Source of the DNA: a virus
Strand: one strand, 5' to 3'
IMG/VR virus record: IMGVR_UViG_3300042484_000725
Span: 1-27,009 of that record
DNA: 27,009 nt
Part shown: in pieces, positions 8,155 through 15,691 of the stretch
Layout: each line of letters begins with the position of its first letter
Position numbering within the stretch: the first letter of the stretch is position 1
The notes under the pieces: model-generated
Told to the model about the DNA's origin: nothing
The model's input: only the letters and a program-made list of their open reading frames with translations
Database searches by the model: none
Translations under genes and position numbers: made by a program

Positions 8155-9459
8155 ATGGCAGAAAATATTGTAGCTAGTCTGTTCGGTCTAAGCCCCGAAA
8201 TGTATGGTGAACAGCAACGTAGAAGTGCTTTGCAAGAAGGTATTACCCTTGCTCAACTAGACCCTGCGGCTCGTGGTGCGGCAATGACCTATGCGGGTGC
8301 TAAAGGCTTTGCTGGTGCTTTGGGTGGTGCTATGGGCATAGAAGACCCACAACTGAAGATAATTAGTGCTAGAAACTCTATTGCCCAACAGATAGACCAG
8401 ACTAACCCTGAGTCGATCTTAAAAGGTGCTCAAATGTTGGCACAGATGGGAGATCAACAAGGTGCTATGGCTTTGGCTCAATATGCTCGTCAAGCGCAAA
8501 GTGAGATGGCTTTGATTCAACAGCGGCAAGCGGCAGGTCAGGCATCTTTGGCTCAAGCTACTCGTGAGCGTCAACAAGCAGTTCCAAAAGAAATTGTAAT
8601 TGCTAATGAGAAGGCTCGCATAACAGATCAGCTTGACCAACTTAGAATGCAAGAACCTACACCAGAAATTACTCGTGCAAGTCGCATACTCACAACACAA
8701 TTAGCTGAGTTAGACAAGTTAGATGATAAATCTAAGAGAACTGCTGTTGTTGGTAACGCTTTGGTAGACACAACTACTGGTGCAGAAATCTATAAAGGCC
8801 CAGATACACAAAAATACTCTGAGTTTGCCAAGACATTGATTGATGCGGGCTTGATACCAGGCACTGAACCCTTCCAAAAACGTATGCTTGAATACGCAAC
8901 TAAAAAGGTTGAAGGAGTTGGTAAAGGAACTGGCAATGTCACTATTGGTGGCATTAATGTTGATACTGGTGCGGCAGCTAAAAAGGCAAGTGAAGTAATT
9001 GGAACTAATCTAGCCAACATTGAAAGTCAGTTTTCCTTAAAGACTGCATTTGATGATGCTATCAAAATTGTCAATCAGGGCATCTATGCTGGTGCTTATG
9101 GCCCTGAAAAGCAATTTGTTGCTAAATTTACTGGTATTGGAAGCCCACAAAAGGTTGAAAATACTGAAGTATTTATGGCAAACATTGGTGAAATTGTTAT
9201 TCCTAGATTGCAACAGTTTGGTGGCAATGACTCTAACGAAGAGTTGAAATATTTACAAAAAGTTGTTGCTGGCGATTTAAGAATGGAGCCAAAAGCAATG
9301 TTGCGTGTTTTAGAAAGTGCTGAAAGAAAAACAAGGAACAACATTGAGCGACTGCAAAAACAAGTAAGTTCTGCTGGTAAAAATGAGCCTTTATCAACAG
9401 CACCAATAAATGCACCTCTTGGTTCTCCTCAAAATCCCATCAAATTGAAGGATAAATAA
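8155..9459 (+). CDS. Putative internal virion / DNA ejection protein 2
   Basis: A 434-residue mostly helical protein that starts after TAAGGACACATC. Residues 1-75 include QQRRSALQEGITLAQLDPAA and a small Gly-rich segment; residues 75-180 are Gln/Ala-rich heptad-like helices; residues ~285-410 contain a more ordered domain (for example NIGEIVIPRLQQFGGNDSNE) with a long charged helix near the end (ESAERKTRNNIERLQKQVSS). There is no signal peptide or enzymatic motif. It is the middle member of the three-gene putative ejection set and is likely packed inside the capsid, but this is inferred from context. Confidence 0.58.
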   Translation: MAENIVASLFGLSPEMYGEQQRRSALQEGITLAQLDPAARGAAMTYAGAKGFAGALGGAMGIEDPQLKIISARNSIAQQIDQTNPESILKGAQMLAQMGDQQGAMALAQYARQAQSEMALIQQRQAAGQASLAQATRERQQAVPKEIVIANEKARITDQLDQLRMQEPTPEITRASRILTTQLAELDKLDDKSKRTAVVGNALVDTTTGAEIYKGPDTQKYSEFAKTLIDAGLIPGTEPFQKRMLEYATKKVEGVGKGTGNVTIGGINVDTGAAAKKASEVIGTNLANIESQFSLKTAFDDAIKIVNQGIYAGAYGPEKQFVAKFTGIGSPQKVENTEVFMANIGEIVIPRLQQFGGNDSNEELKYLQKVVAGDLRMEPKAMLRVLESAERKTRNNIERLQKQVSSAGKNEPLSTAPINAPLGSPQNPIKLKDK

Positions 9460-9461
9460 TC

Positions 9462-11138
9462 ATGGCTACGATTTATGAATACAAAGGTGTTTCTTATGAG
9501 TTGCCTGATGGATTAAGTCAAGATGAGGCGTTAGCGAGAATCAAAAGTTCTTTACAACCCCAAACTGCTCAACCACAAGCTACACCTCCTTCATCTGGAT
9601 TCTTGATGGGTTTAAAAGACCCTATCACTGGTGTTGCTCAATTGCTTCCTCGTGCTTTAGCGGGTATCACAAGCCTAGGTGGAACAACGCCTAATCCTGT
9701 TAGCCAATACTTCTCTGAAGAGGCAAGGCGTCTTGATGAGATGGCTAAGGCTGAAGAGCAAGCATATCAAGCTCAACGTGAGGCTCAGGGTAGCTCTGGA
9801 TTTGATGTGGCACGATTGGGCGGCAATATCCTAAACCCTGCAAGTCTTGTACCTGCGGCTCGTGTGGCTCAATTAGCTAGGGCTAGAGGCTTATCTAATG
9901 TTGGTCAAGCAGTGGCTGGTGGTGCTGTTGGCGGTGCTATGCAACCTGTAGTTGGCGAAGGTACATTTGGTGAGCAGAAGGCTGAACAAGTGGCTTTAGG
10001 TGGAGTTACTGGCCCTATTGGTGAAAAGGTAGTTGCGGGTGCGGGTCGTGTTCTTAACCCATTAGTCTCCAAAGCAGAGCAAACAATGCGTGATCTTGGA
10101 ATTACGCCAACAACGGGTCAAACCCTTGGCGGACAATTTAAGACATTAGAAGAATTTGCTCAGAACTTGCCTTTGATTGGCTCAAGCATTGAGAATGCTA
10201 GACAACGAGTCTTGTTTGATTTTAACAAAGGCGTAATTAATAAAGCACTACAGAAGGTTGATGACAAGTTGCCTGCTGAAGTTGTCGGTCGTGATGCAAT
10301 TGCTTATGCTTCTGATGAAGTATCTAAGAAATACGATGATGTTTTATCCAAAATGTCATTTGACTTGGACTTTGCAACCACAAGCAATATTCTTGGTGCT
10401 TTGTCTAAGGCTAAAAGCCTAGATTCAAACCAAAGACAGCAGATTACAGAAACATTGAATGATGTAGTATTTGGTAAATTTGCAGGTCAAAAGATTGATG
10501 GTCAAACCTACAAAGGCATTGAGTCTGATTTACGCAAGAAAGCAAGCAACTATGCCAACAGTGCTACGGCATCTGAGCGTGAGGTTGGAGAGGCTTTAAC
10601 TGATGTTCTTGGAGCTATCAAGAAAGAGCTTTACTTCCAAAATCCTAAGCAAACATCTAAGTTGCGTAGGATTGATAGTGCTTATAGTGATTTGTCTGTC
10701 ATCAATGTAGCTGCGGCTAATTCTGGTGCTGACAATGGTGTGTTTACGCCAAAACAGTTTTCTACTGCTGTTCGACAACAAGACCAAACAAGACGCAAAA
10801 CATCGTTTGCAAAGGGTCGTGCAAAAGGACAAGAAATATCCGATGCGGCAGTCCAAGTTCTTGGCGACACTGCTAGATCAACCTTAGAGGGTCGTATTGC
10901 GGCTTCTGCTGTTGGTGGATTTGGATTGTTATCTCAGCCTCAAGTTGCTATTCCAGCGGTTGGTATTATTCCCCCCGCCTATAGCCCTAGTGGACAGGCG
11001 GCAATTGATATGTTGTTGCGTCAACGTCCAGAATTACTACAGCGTGTAGGCGGTATGCTTTCTCAACAATCTGCTCCAATTGGTTCAGTAATTGCACCAA
11101 GTGCTGTTGGTCAGTACAACCTTTCTGAGAGAAGGTAA
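9462..11138 (+). CDS. Putative internal virion / DNA ejection protein 3
   Basis: A 558-residue protein. The first ~35 residues (IYEYKGVSYELPDGLSQDEA, then LARIKSSLQ) form a short beta-beta-helix module that I recognise at the start of many phage internal or ejection proteins. Residues ~140-210 are Gly/Ala/Val-rich (GQAVAGGAVGGAM) and could insert into membrane. A long helical region follows (residues 210-470), and the tail end is Ala/Pro/Gly-rich. There is no transglycosylase or lysozyme motif, unlike T7 gp16, so any cell-wall activity must come from elsewhere. Its stop overlaps the next ATG (TAATG). Confidence 0.58.
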   Translation: MATIYEYKGVSYELPDGLSQDEALARIKSSLQPQTAQPQATPPSSGFLMGLKDPITGVAQLLPRALAGITSLGGTTPNPVSQYFSEEARRLDEMAKAEEQAYQAQREAQGSSGFDVARLGGNILNPASLVPAARVAQLARARGLSNVGQAVAGGAVGGAMQPVVGEGTFGEQKAEQVALGGVTGPIGEKVVAGAGRVLNPLVSKAEQTMRDLGITPTTGQTLGGQFKTLEEFAQNLPLIGSSIENARQRVLFDFNKGVINKALQKVDDKLPAEVVGRDAIAYASDEVSKKYDDVLSKMSFDLDFATTSNILGALSKAKSLDSNQRQQITETLNDVVFGKFAGQKIDGQTYKGIESDLRKKASNYANSATASEREVGEALTDVLGAIKKELYFQNPKQTSKLRRIDSAYSDLSVINVAAANSGADNGVFTPKQFSTAVRQQDQTRRKTSFAKGRAKGQEISDAAVQVLGDTARSTLEGRIAASAVGGFGLLSQPQVAIPAVGIIPPAYSPSGQAAIDMLLRQRPELLQRVGGMLSQQSAPIGSVIAPSAVGQYNLSERR

Positions 11139-11230
11139 TGAAAGACGGGCTGTTTGCTATTTCAGTAGCAGCCCTTCTTCTTTGTTTTGTAATTTTCTGT
11201 AGTTATATTATTGTTTGGGCATTTCCGTGA
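11138..11230 (+). CDS. Tiny single-span membrane protein, 30 aa
   Basis: An ATG overlapping the previous stop (TAATG at 11136-11140) opens a 30-residue frame that is almost entirely hydrophobic after MKDGL: VAALLLCFVIFCSYIIVW. It is a single transmembrane helix with a short charged N-terminus. Its own stop overlaps the GTG start of the next gene, which supports translation by coupling. It begins a run of small membrane-associated genes leading to the lysis cassette, so a role in lysis timing or in membrane modification is possible; no family was recognised. Confidence 0.55.
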   Translation: MKDGLFAISVAALLLCFVIFCSYIIVWAFP

Positions 11231-11340
11231 TCGCCTTTCTCTTGGCGGCAACCATAGAGTACCGATGTATTAAATGGACTTGGACTGGCGATGTTTACAA
11301 TCGCAAAGTAGTCTGTCTCAAGTGGGAGAGAAAGAAGTGA
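11227..11340 (+). CDS. Small conserved phage protein, 37 aa
   Basis: A GTG start at 11227 overlaps the preceding TGA (GTGA). The 37-residue product begins MIAFLLAATIEYRCIKWTWT and continues GDVYNRKVVCLKWERKK. It has a short hydrophobic N-terminus, two cysteines and a basic end. The W-T-GDVYNRKVVCL-W pattern is familiar from other phages at the same position, so I treat it as real. Function is unknown. The stop overlaps the GTG of the following gene, continuing the chain of coupled starts. Confidence 0.62.
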   Translation: MIAFLLAATIEYRCIKWTWTGDVYNRKVVCLKWERKK

Positions 11341-11834
11341 TCGATCCTATTACGGCTCTAGCTGGCATACAGTCAGCTATCTCGATGGTCAAGAAGGCAG
11401 CTAATGTTGCCAATGACTTAGGCTCACTTGCGCCCATGATTGGTAAGCTATTTGACGCTAAGTCTGTAGCTACCAAAGCTATGCTTCAGGCTAAACAGTC
11501 TGGCAAAGGCTCGAACATGGGTACGGCTTTGCAAATTGAGATGGCTTTAGAACAGGCTAGGGCGTTTGAAGAAGAGTTAAAGATGCTCTTCATGCAGACA
11601 GGCAAGATTGATGTTTGGCAGAAGATTAAGGCTCGTCAAGCAGAGATGGACTTGGCAGATGCCAAAGAGATAAGTGCATTAAAGGCAGCGGAAAAGAAAG
11701 CCAAACAGAAAGAACAAGAACAACTAGAGATTGGTTTGGCAATAGGTGGGATATTCTTTGTTTTGTTTCTAGTGTTTGTCGGTGTGAATGAATTGATGGA
11801 ATTCTGTGCAACTACTCGTAGATGTGGTCGATGA
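11337..11834 (+). CDS. Helical phage protein with C-terminal membrane anchor, 165 aa
   Basis: I choose the GTG at 11337 over the upstream ATG at 11274. It overlaps the previous stop (GTGA), follows a purine-rich GGGAGAGAAAGAA site, and gives a family-like N-terminus (MIDPITALAGIQSAISMVKK). Residues 1-120 are amphipathic helices, residues ~95-135 a charged Lys/Glu/Ala coiled-coil-like stretch, and residues ~136-155 one transmembrane helix (GLAIGGIFFVLFLVFVGV). The same arrangement is common in phages just before the lysis genes. The protein is likely membrane-bound with its helical part in the cytoplasm. Exact role is unknown. Confidence 0.68.
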   Translation: MIDPITALAGIQSAISMVKKAANVANDLGSLAPMIGKLFDAKSVATKAMLQAKQSGKGSNMGTALQIEMALEQARAFEEELKMLFMQTGKIDVWQKIKARQAEMDLADAKEISALKAAEKKAKQKEQEQLEIGLAIGGIFFVLFLVFVGVNELMEFCATTRRCGR

Positions 11835-11986
11835 ATGAGTATCAAAAGACCTTTGACTTATGCTTAAAAATCTTCGTTTACGGGGTAGTGGCTTTGTACT
11901 TCTTAGGTTTTCTGAAGTTCTTACCTGATGATCTGTCTGACAGAATTGTCAATCTTCTACTTGGAAAGGTTGGTCTTGGTAAATGA
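11831..11986 (+). CDS. Small membrane protein, 51 aa
   Basis: An ATG at 11831 overlaps the preceding stop (ATGA). The 51-residue product (MNEYQKTFDLCLKIFVYGVV, then ALYFLGFLKFLPDDLSDRIV) has one hydrophobic segment at about residues 10-29 and a soluble C-terminal tail. Its stop is overlapped by the ATG of the lipoprotein-like gene. It belongs to the compact run of small membrane proteins upstream of the spanins. No family was recognised and no function is assigned. Confidence 0.6.
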   Translation: MNEYQKTFDLCLKIFVYGVVALYFLGFLKFLPDDLSDRIVNLLLGKVGLGK

Positions 11987-12192
11987 AGTACTTACTTGTA
12001 TTTGTAGCTTTTATGCTACATGGTTGTGATGAAAAATATCGCTATTTTTGCCAAAACCCTGATAACTTCCATGCTGAACCATGTCAGAAACCTAGATGCC
12101 AATTCACTCAAACTTGCCCTGAGTACTTGGTTGCCCCTATCTTGGAGAAAAAAATCAATGATGTACAACCAGAAACAAAAGTTAACAACTGA
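11983..12192 (+). CDS. Small Cys-rich lipoprotein-like phage protein, 69 aa
   Basis: A 69-residue protein with a short signal (MKYLLVFVAFMLHGC); MLHG-C15 resembles a lipobox, with Gly at -1, so it may be lipidated after cleavage. The mature part has regularly spaced cysteines (YRYFCQNP, EPCQKPRCQF, QTCPEYL) that could form disulfides in the periplasm. The pattern KYRY-CQ-P followed by P-C-TCPE-L is familiar as a small phage family next to lysis genes. It is not an obvious o-spanin, since a better one is embedded in Rz downstream. The gene overlaps the next one by 35 bases. Confidence 0.65.
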   Translation: MKYLLVFVAFMLHGCDEKYRYFCQNPDNFHAEPCQKPRCQFTQTCPEYLVAPILEKKINDVQPETKVNN

Positions 12193-12676
12193 CGAAATCG
12201 AGGTAAGAATTTGGGCGTTTGTTGTGATTGCAGTCACACTTATTCTCACATTTATTGTTGCTGCTTTGCTTTATTCAGTCACTTTTGTCACTCAACCGAT
12301 CAAAAGCATGGCCCCGATTGACCAAGCCTATACAAAGATGCTGAACGACATTGTTCTGCTGATCGTGGGCGGTATCGGTGGCGTTATTGGTAAACGGGCT
12401 ATGTCTAGTGCCGCCAGAGCGTTTAATCCTCCACCAACGTGTCAACCAATGGGCTATGGAGGTGGCGGTTTTAACCCTTCCTATGGGTCTTCCTATGCCT
12501 CTCCGCAATCTGCGTATGGTTTGCCCTCTCAACCATTCGGTGCTATGCCTGTTTGGAAGAACCCAGAGTTGGATGAATCTTGGACACCTGGCCCTCCTCC
12601 CACTACGCCTCCTGACCACTTAGAAGACGACTATGAGCGTGAAGAATTAGCTAACGCAAGAAAAGAGGCTGAGTAA
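12158..12676 (+). CDS. Two-span membrane protein with Pro/Gly-rich tail, holin candidate
   Basis: The longest frame begins at 12020 but would overlap the lipoprotein gene almost entirely. I choose ATG-ATG at 12158/12161 because a GGAG lies about ten bases upstream and the product then starts MMYNQKQKLTTDEIEVRIWA. The protein (172 aa) has two transmembrane helices, near residues 19-42 (FVVIAVTLILTFIVAALLYS) and 64-79 (DIVLLIVGGIGGVIG), with a conserved-looking linker (VTQPIKSMAPIDQAYTKMLN). The rest is a soluble Pro/Gly/Ser-rich tail ending in charged residues. Placement directly before Rz/Rz1 and endolysin makes it a holin candidate, but the long tail is unusual and the role is unproven. Confidence 0.6.
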   Translation: MMYNQKQKLTTDEIEVRIWAFVVIAVTLILTFIVAALLYSVTFVTQPIKSMAPIDQAYTKMLNDIVLLIVGGIGGVIGKRAMSSAARAFNPPPTCQPMGYGGGGFNPSYGSSYASPQSAYGLPSQPFGAMPVWKNPELDESWTPGPPPTTPPDHLEDDYEREELANARKEAE

Positions 12677-13167
12677 TGTTACCTTTACCTTGGTTAATTG
12701 TGGGTGCTTTGGTATCTCTCTTTGGTACATACCAAGTTGGACACCACTATGGATGGCTAGAACGTGATGAGGACATGAAGATAGCCATTGCCCAAAAGAA
12801 TGAAGAAGCTCGTCAGATCGAGCAAAACATGACTGAAAAACTTTCTCAACAATCTGCCAAACTGAAAGAAGCTAATGATGCTATCAAGAAAAAGACTACT
12901 GCCCTTGCTGCTGCCAATCGTGCTGGCAAGTTGCGCCTCTGCCCCACAAGTAAGCTACAAGCCTCCTCAAATCCCTCCTCTACCATCGGAGATACAAAAG
13001 CAACCAGTCAATCTGATGGACAGGCTGACAGAGCTTCTGATGCCGAAAGAGCAACCATCGATGCCATCGCAGAAATAGTTGCCCAAGGGGACAAGAATAC
13101 TGTTGCACTTAATGCGTGTGTGGACTCGTATAACCAGATGAGAGACTTGTTGAATGATAAACGCTGA
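12676..13167 (+). CDS. Rz: Inner-membrane spanin subunit (Rz-like)
   Basis: A 163-residue type II membrane protein: an N-terminal transmembrane helix (PWLIVGALVSLFGTYQVGHH) followed by a long periplasmic helical region (residues ~30-85, Gln/Glu/Lys/Ala-rich, coiled-coil-like) and a C-terminal segment with two cysteines. i-Spanins bridge the inner membrane to an outer-membrane lipoprotein and disrupt the outer membrane at the last step of lysis. The identity is strengthened by the Rz1-like lipoprotein frame lying wholly inside it and by the endolysin gene that overlaps its end by 14 bases. The start overlaps the previous stop (TAATG). Confidence 0.8.
   Translation: MLPLPWLIVGALVSLFGTYQVGHHYGWLERDEDMKIAIAQKNEEARQIEQNMTEKLSQQSAKLKEANDAIKKKTTALAAANRAGKLRLCPTSKLQASSNPSSTIGDTKATSQSDGQADRASDAERATIDAIAEIVAQGDKNTVALNACVDSYNQMRDLLNDKR
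12875..13078 (+). CDS. Rz1: Outer-membrane spanin lipoprotein (Rz1-like), embedded in Rz
   Basis: A 67-residue frame read in the +1 register relative to Rz and lying entirely within it. It starts MMLSRKRLLPLLLPIVLASC: a basic signal peptide ending in the lipobox LASC with the lipidated cysteine at residue 20. The mature part is short and Pro-rich (PPQIPPLPSEIQ), as in o-spanins. In lambda-type systems the lipoprotein pairs with the tip of Rz across the periplasm. Ordinary alternate-frame shadows would not be expected to have a perfect lipoprotein signal, so the call is firm. Either of the two adjacent ATGs may be used. Confidence 0.82.
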   Translation: MMLSRKRLLPLLLPIVLASCASAPQVSYKPPQIPPLPSEIQKQPVNLMDRLTELLMPKEQPSMPSQK

Positions 13168-13750
13168 ACAACTCCGACAACTTCACATTGGTGAAGAGTG
13201 GGTAGATGCCCTAAATGCCACTTTTGAGCGTTTTGACATTTCCAATCCACTTAGAAAAGCCGCTTTCATTGGTCAATGTGGGCATGAATGTGCGAACTTC
13301 AGGATTCTTGAAGAGAATTTGAACTATCGTGCAGAGGCTTTGCAGAAGTTATGGCCTAAAAGGTTTGATGCTGCCAAGGCACAGGCTTGTCAGAGAAATC
13401 CAAAGCTCATTGCCAATACTGTTTACTCTAATCGCATGGGCAACAGGGATGAGGCTTCTGGTGATGGTTATCGTTTCCGAGGCCGAGGGTGTATCCAATT
13501 GACAGGCCATGCAAACTATTTCCATGCAGGTCAGGCTCTAGGTGTAGATTTTGTGATGCAACCTGAGTTGGTGGCTACTCCTATGTATGCGGCTCTTACT
13601 GCGGGATGGTTTTGGGACACACACAAACTCAATCAATATGCTGATTCCAAAGATTACAGAACTTTAACAAAGAAGATAAATGGTGGTTTTATAGGGCTAG
13701 AAGACCGCATAAAGCACATAGATCACGCTTTACTTGTGTTGGCTTCTTAA
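13154..13750 (+). CDS. Endolysin, GH19 (chitinase-like) muramidase family
   Basis: A 198-residue single-domain enzyme. The GH19 signature is clear: FIGQCGHECANFRILEENLN with the likely catalytic Glu45 after His44 and the nearby acidic pair at 53-54, then GDGYRFRGRGCIQLTGHANY (residues 104-122) lining the cleft, and INGG at ~175-178. Phage GH19 enzymes cut the glycan strand of peptidoglycan. There is no signal peptide or wall-binding domain, so release should depend on a holin, consistent with the two-span protein upstream. The gene overlaps Rz by 14 bases. Length is normal for one-domain phage GH19 lysins. Confidence 0.85.
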   Translation: MINAEQLRQLHIGEEWVDALNATFERFDISNPLRKAAFIGQCGHECANFRILEENLNYRAEALQKLWPKRFDAAKAQACQRNPKLIANTVYSNRMGNRDEASGDGYRFRGRGCIQLTGHANYFHAGQALGVDFVMQPELVATPMYAALTAGWFWDTHKLNQYADSKDYRTLTKKINGGFIGLEDRIKHIDHALLVLAS

Positions 13751-13785
13751 ACTAAACTGTAACAATTCTGCTATAAGGTGTTGAA

Positions 13786-14160
13786 ATGCCTAACATTCCT
13801 ACACCAGAAGATGCAAAACTTTTCGCACAAAGTGTCAGAAAGTGGCAGCAAATTCTTAGTCTGGGTGATTGGAGAATTGAAAAAGGAAGTAAACCAGCAA
13901 AGGCTGCTATGGCTTCTGTTGAGTTTAATACTTCTGCTCGATTGGCTACTTACAGACTAGGTGATTTTGGTGCTGAGAAGATCACACCTGAGTCTCTGGA
14001 TCAGACTGCTTTGCATGAGTTGCTTCATGTGTTTCTGCACGATTTAATGACTGTGGCGCAAGACCCTAAATCATCTCAAGATGAAGTGGAAATGCAAGAG
14101 CATAGAGTCATTAACCTTTTAGAAAAGTTACTGTCTAAGGATTCCAATGGGCGCACATAA
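13786..14160 (+). CDS. Small HExxH metallopeptidase-like protein
   Basis: A 124-residue protein with the zinc-protease motif HELLH at residues 77-81 (ALHELLHVFLHDL) and a later EHRVIN (E105) that could give the third ligand. Residues 15-30 (SVRKWQQILSLGDWRIEK) and the central beta segment with SARLATYRLGD match the layout of small phage zincins. The start follows AAGGTGTTGAA. It lies between the endolysin and a metallophosphoesterase and overlaps the latter by 14 bases. The substrate is unknown: host-protein cleavage, virion maturation or wall-peptide cleavage are all possible. The motif is certain, the role is not. Confidence 0.7.
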   Translation: MPNIPTPEDAKLFAQSVRKWQQILSLGDWRIEKGSKPAKAAMASVEFNTSARLATYRLGDFGAEKITPESLDQTALHELLHVFLHDLMTVAQDPKSSQDEVEMQEHRVINLLEKLLSKDSNGRT

Positions 14161-15133
14161 TGAAACCTGTACCGACATAGAGTTCATCCAACTATGGGGT
14201 CAACTTCAATCTGCACAAAGAATGGCAGAACACCTTGGTATAAACAACAGGGCAGTCCATTTACGCAGAAGGTGGATTGAAAAAGAATACAACATGACCC
14301 TCAATGCGAAAGACCATAGAGGGGATTTGTACAACAAAAACAGACCCAAGTCTTTCTCTCCTTTAAAGCAAGTAGAACTTGGCATCCTAGATGGCACTGT
14401 CATAGTCTTCTCAGATGCTCACTTCATACCTGGTCAACGAACAACAGCATTTAAAGGGCTTCTATGGGCTATCCAAGAGTTCAAGCCCAAAGCCATCATC
14501 TGTAACGGGGATGCGTTTGATGGTGCGTCTATATCACGCCATGACGTAACTGAACAACCTGCAACTACTGTTATTCAAGAATTAAAGGCTTGTCAGGGTG
14601 CGCTTAACGAAATAGAGGAGATTGCAAAGTCTGTCCGACATAATGTAAAGCTCCTGTTTACATGGGGCAATCACGATGTTAGGTTTGGCAATCGTTTGGC
14701 GCAACACGCACCACAGTACAAAGAAGTATTAGGTTTTAAGCTGACAGACCATTTCCTAGATTGGGAATTCTGTTGGGCGGTATGGCCTACCGAGGATGTG
14801 ATTATCAAGCACCGATACAAAGGTGGTGTTCATGCTACTCATAACAATACAGTTAACGCTGGTGTGTCAATCGTTACTGGACACTTGCATAGCCTCAAAG
14901 TCACGCCATTTAACGACTATAACGGCATTAGATACGGGGTAGATACAGGGACTTTGGCTGAGACTGATGGCCCACAGTTTACTTACGCTGAGATAAACCC
15001 TAGCAACCACAGATCGGGCTTTGCAGTGTTAAACTTCTTCAATGGTCAGCTTTTATGGCCTGAACTCGTCCATAAATTTGAAGAAAATCAGATTCAGTTT
15101 AGGGGTGAAGTAATTGATGTAGGTGCATTTTGA
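14147..15133 (+). CDS. Calcineurin-like metallophosphoesterase with N-terminal helical domain
   Basis: A 328-residue protein. Residues 1-50 are helical, with a helix-turn-helix look (SAQRMAEHLGINNRAVHLRR). From residue 85 the metallophosphoesterase motifs appear in order: FSDAH (D90, H92), NGDAFD (D122), GNHD (174-177), VHATH (H229) and GHLH (245-248). This full set binds two metal ions and hydrolyses phosphoesters. Similar phage enzymes are often encoded near late genes; suggested substrates are nucleic acid ends or small phosphoesters. It overlaps the peptidase gene and is followed by a tiny coupled membrane protein. Confidence 0.85.
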   Translation: MGAHNETCTDIEFIQLWGQLQSAQRMAEHLGINNRAVHLRRRWIEKEYNMTLNAKDHRGDLYNKNRPKSFSPLKQVELGILDGTVIVFSDAHFIPGQRTTAFKGLLWAIQEFKPKAIICNGDAFDGASISRHDVTEQPATTVIQELKACQGALNEIEEIAKSVRHNVKLLFTWGNHDVRFGNRLAQHAPQYKEVLGFKLTDHFLDWEFCWAVWPTEDVIIKHRYKGGVHATHNNTVNAGVSIVTGHLHSLKVTPFNDYNGIRYGVDTGTLAETDGPQFTYAEINPSNHRSGFAVLNFFNGQLLWPELVHKFEENQIQFRGEVIDVGAF

Positions 15134-15273
15134 GTGCTTGGCTAATCATCTTGACAGGGGCTATTTACGCCTATATTGCTGGTGAGCAGCTTTGGAAAGA
15201 TAACCCACACATGGCTATTGTGTACGCAGGGTACGCCTTTAGCAATGTGGGGCTTTATTTACTGGCTAAGTAG
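15130..15273 (+). CDS. Small membrane protein with TTG start, 47 aa
   Basis: A TTG at 15130 overlaps the preceding TGA (TTGA), and the 47-residue frame reads MSAWLIILTGAIYAYIAGEQ, then LWKDNPHMAIVYAGYAFSNV and GLYLLAK. It has two hydrophobic stretches (about residues 3-17 and 28-45) separated by a polar loop, a hairpin membrane protein. The pattern is one I recognise from phages, where it also starts in an overlap. Its TAG stop is one base from the end of the convergent leftward gene, with no clear terminator between them. Function is unknown. Confidence 0.6.
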   Translation: MSAWLIILTGAIYAYIAGEQLWKDNPHMAIVYAGYAFSNVGLYLLAK

Positions 15274-15274
15274 C

Positions 15275-15505
15275 TTATAGGCTTATTAGACATTTGTCCC
15301 TTGCAGGACAACTTCTGCCTTGGTAACAGTTCCCATGACAAGGTGGGCAAGACTTCATATCCCTCACAAAAGTGGCAAAACTCTGTGCTGTGTCACCAAA
15401 GGCTTTCATCTTGTCAAACTCCTTGGCAACCTCCTCAAGCACTTCGTTTCTGTCTGGTCTATCAATGAATTCATGGTCATTGAGCCATGTTCTGATGATG
15501 CCCAT
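15275..15505 (-). CDS. Small Cys-rich protein, 76 aa
   Basis: This 76-residue protein is the last gene of the leftward recombination block. The N-terminal part is helical and charged (NDHEFIDRPDRNEVLEEVAK); the C-terminal 25 residues contain a compact cysteine cluster (CPPCHGNCYQGRSCPARDKC), which may bind zinc. A GGGTGAG site precedes the ATG, which directly abuts the stop of the upstream gene (TAAATG). No family was recognised. Confidence 0.58.
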   Translation of the reverse strand: MGIIRTWLNDHEFIDRPDRNEVLEEVAKEFDKMKAFGDTAQSFATFVRDMKSCPPCHGNCYQGRSCPARDKCLISL

Positions 15506-15691
15506 TTATCTCACCCTGCGAAGAGGAAACTCTTGAGGTTTCTCAGGTGGTGGTGGCAGCATCTTCTCTGAAGGTGGAGTCCATCCATGCTTTCTCCAAA
15601 GTGCCTGAACATCTGATCCTGTAGACCATTTAAATTCTTTGTTTGCCACTGAAGGGTAACTAATCTTTGAATAAGGTGGTTTTTCTAACAT
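15506..15691 (-). CDS. Small Pro-rich conserved phage protein, 61 aa
   Basis: A 61-residue protein whose start overlaps the previous stop (TAATG read leftward). The distinctive part is VQALWRKHGWTPPSEKMLPP, followed by a Pro/Arg-rich end. The motif LWRKHGWTPPSE is one I recall from short proteins of many phages in the same type of early or recombination cluster. No membrane segment, cysteine or catalytic motif is visible. Function is unknown. Confidence 0.6.
   Translation of the reverse strand: MLEKPPYSKISYPSVANKEFKWSTGSDVQALWRKHGWTPPSEKMLPPPPEKPQEFPLRRVR

Noticed and set aside
12020-12160. Long N-terminal extension of the two-span membrane protein
   Set aside because: It would overlap the lipoprotein-like gene almost fully; ATG at 12158 has a GGAG and gives a family-like N-terminus.
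12275-12623. Overlapping frames (114 aa leftward, 81 aa rightward) over the holin candidate
   Set aside because: No ribosome site, Arg-rich or Leu-rich shadow composition, and both lie inside a better-supported gene.
13751-13785. Promoter before the metallopeptidase gene
   Set aside because: TATAAG is present, but it overlaps the ribosome-site region and no -35 box lies at an acceptable distance.
15271-15310. Terminator between the convergent genes at 15273/15275
   Set aside because: The genes end one base apart and no GC-rich stem with a T run is found on either strand.
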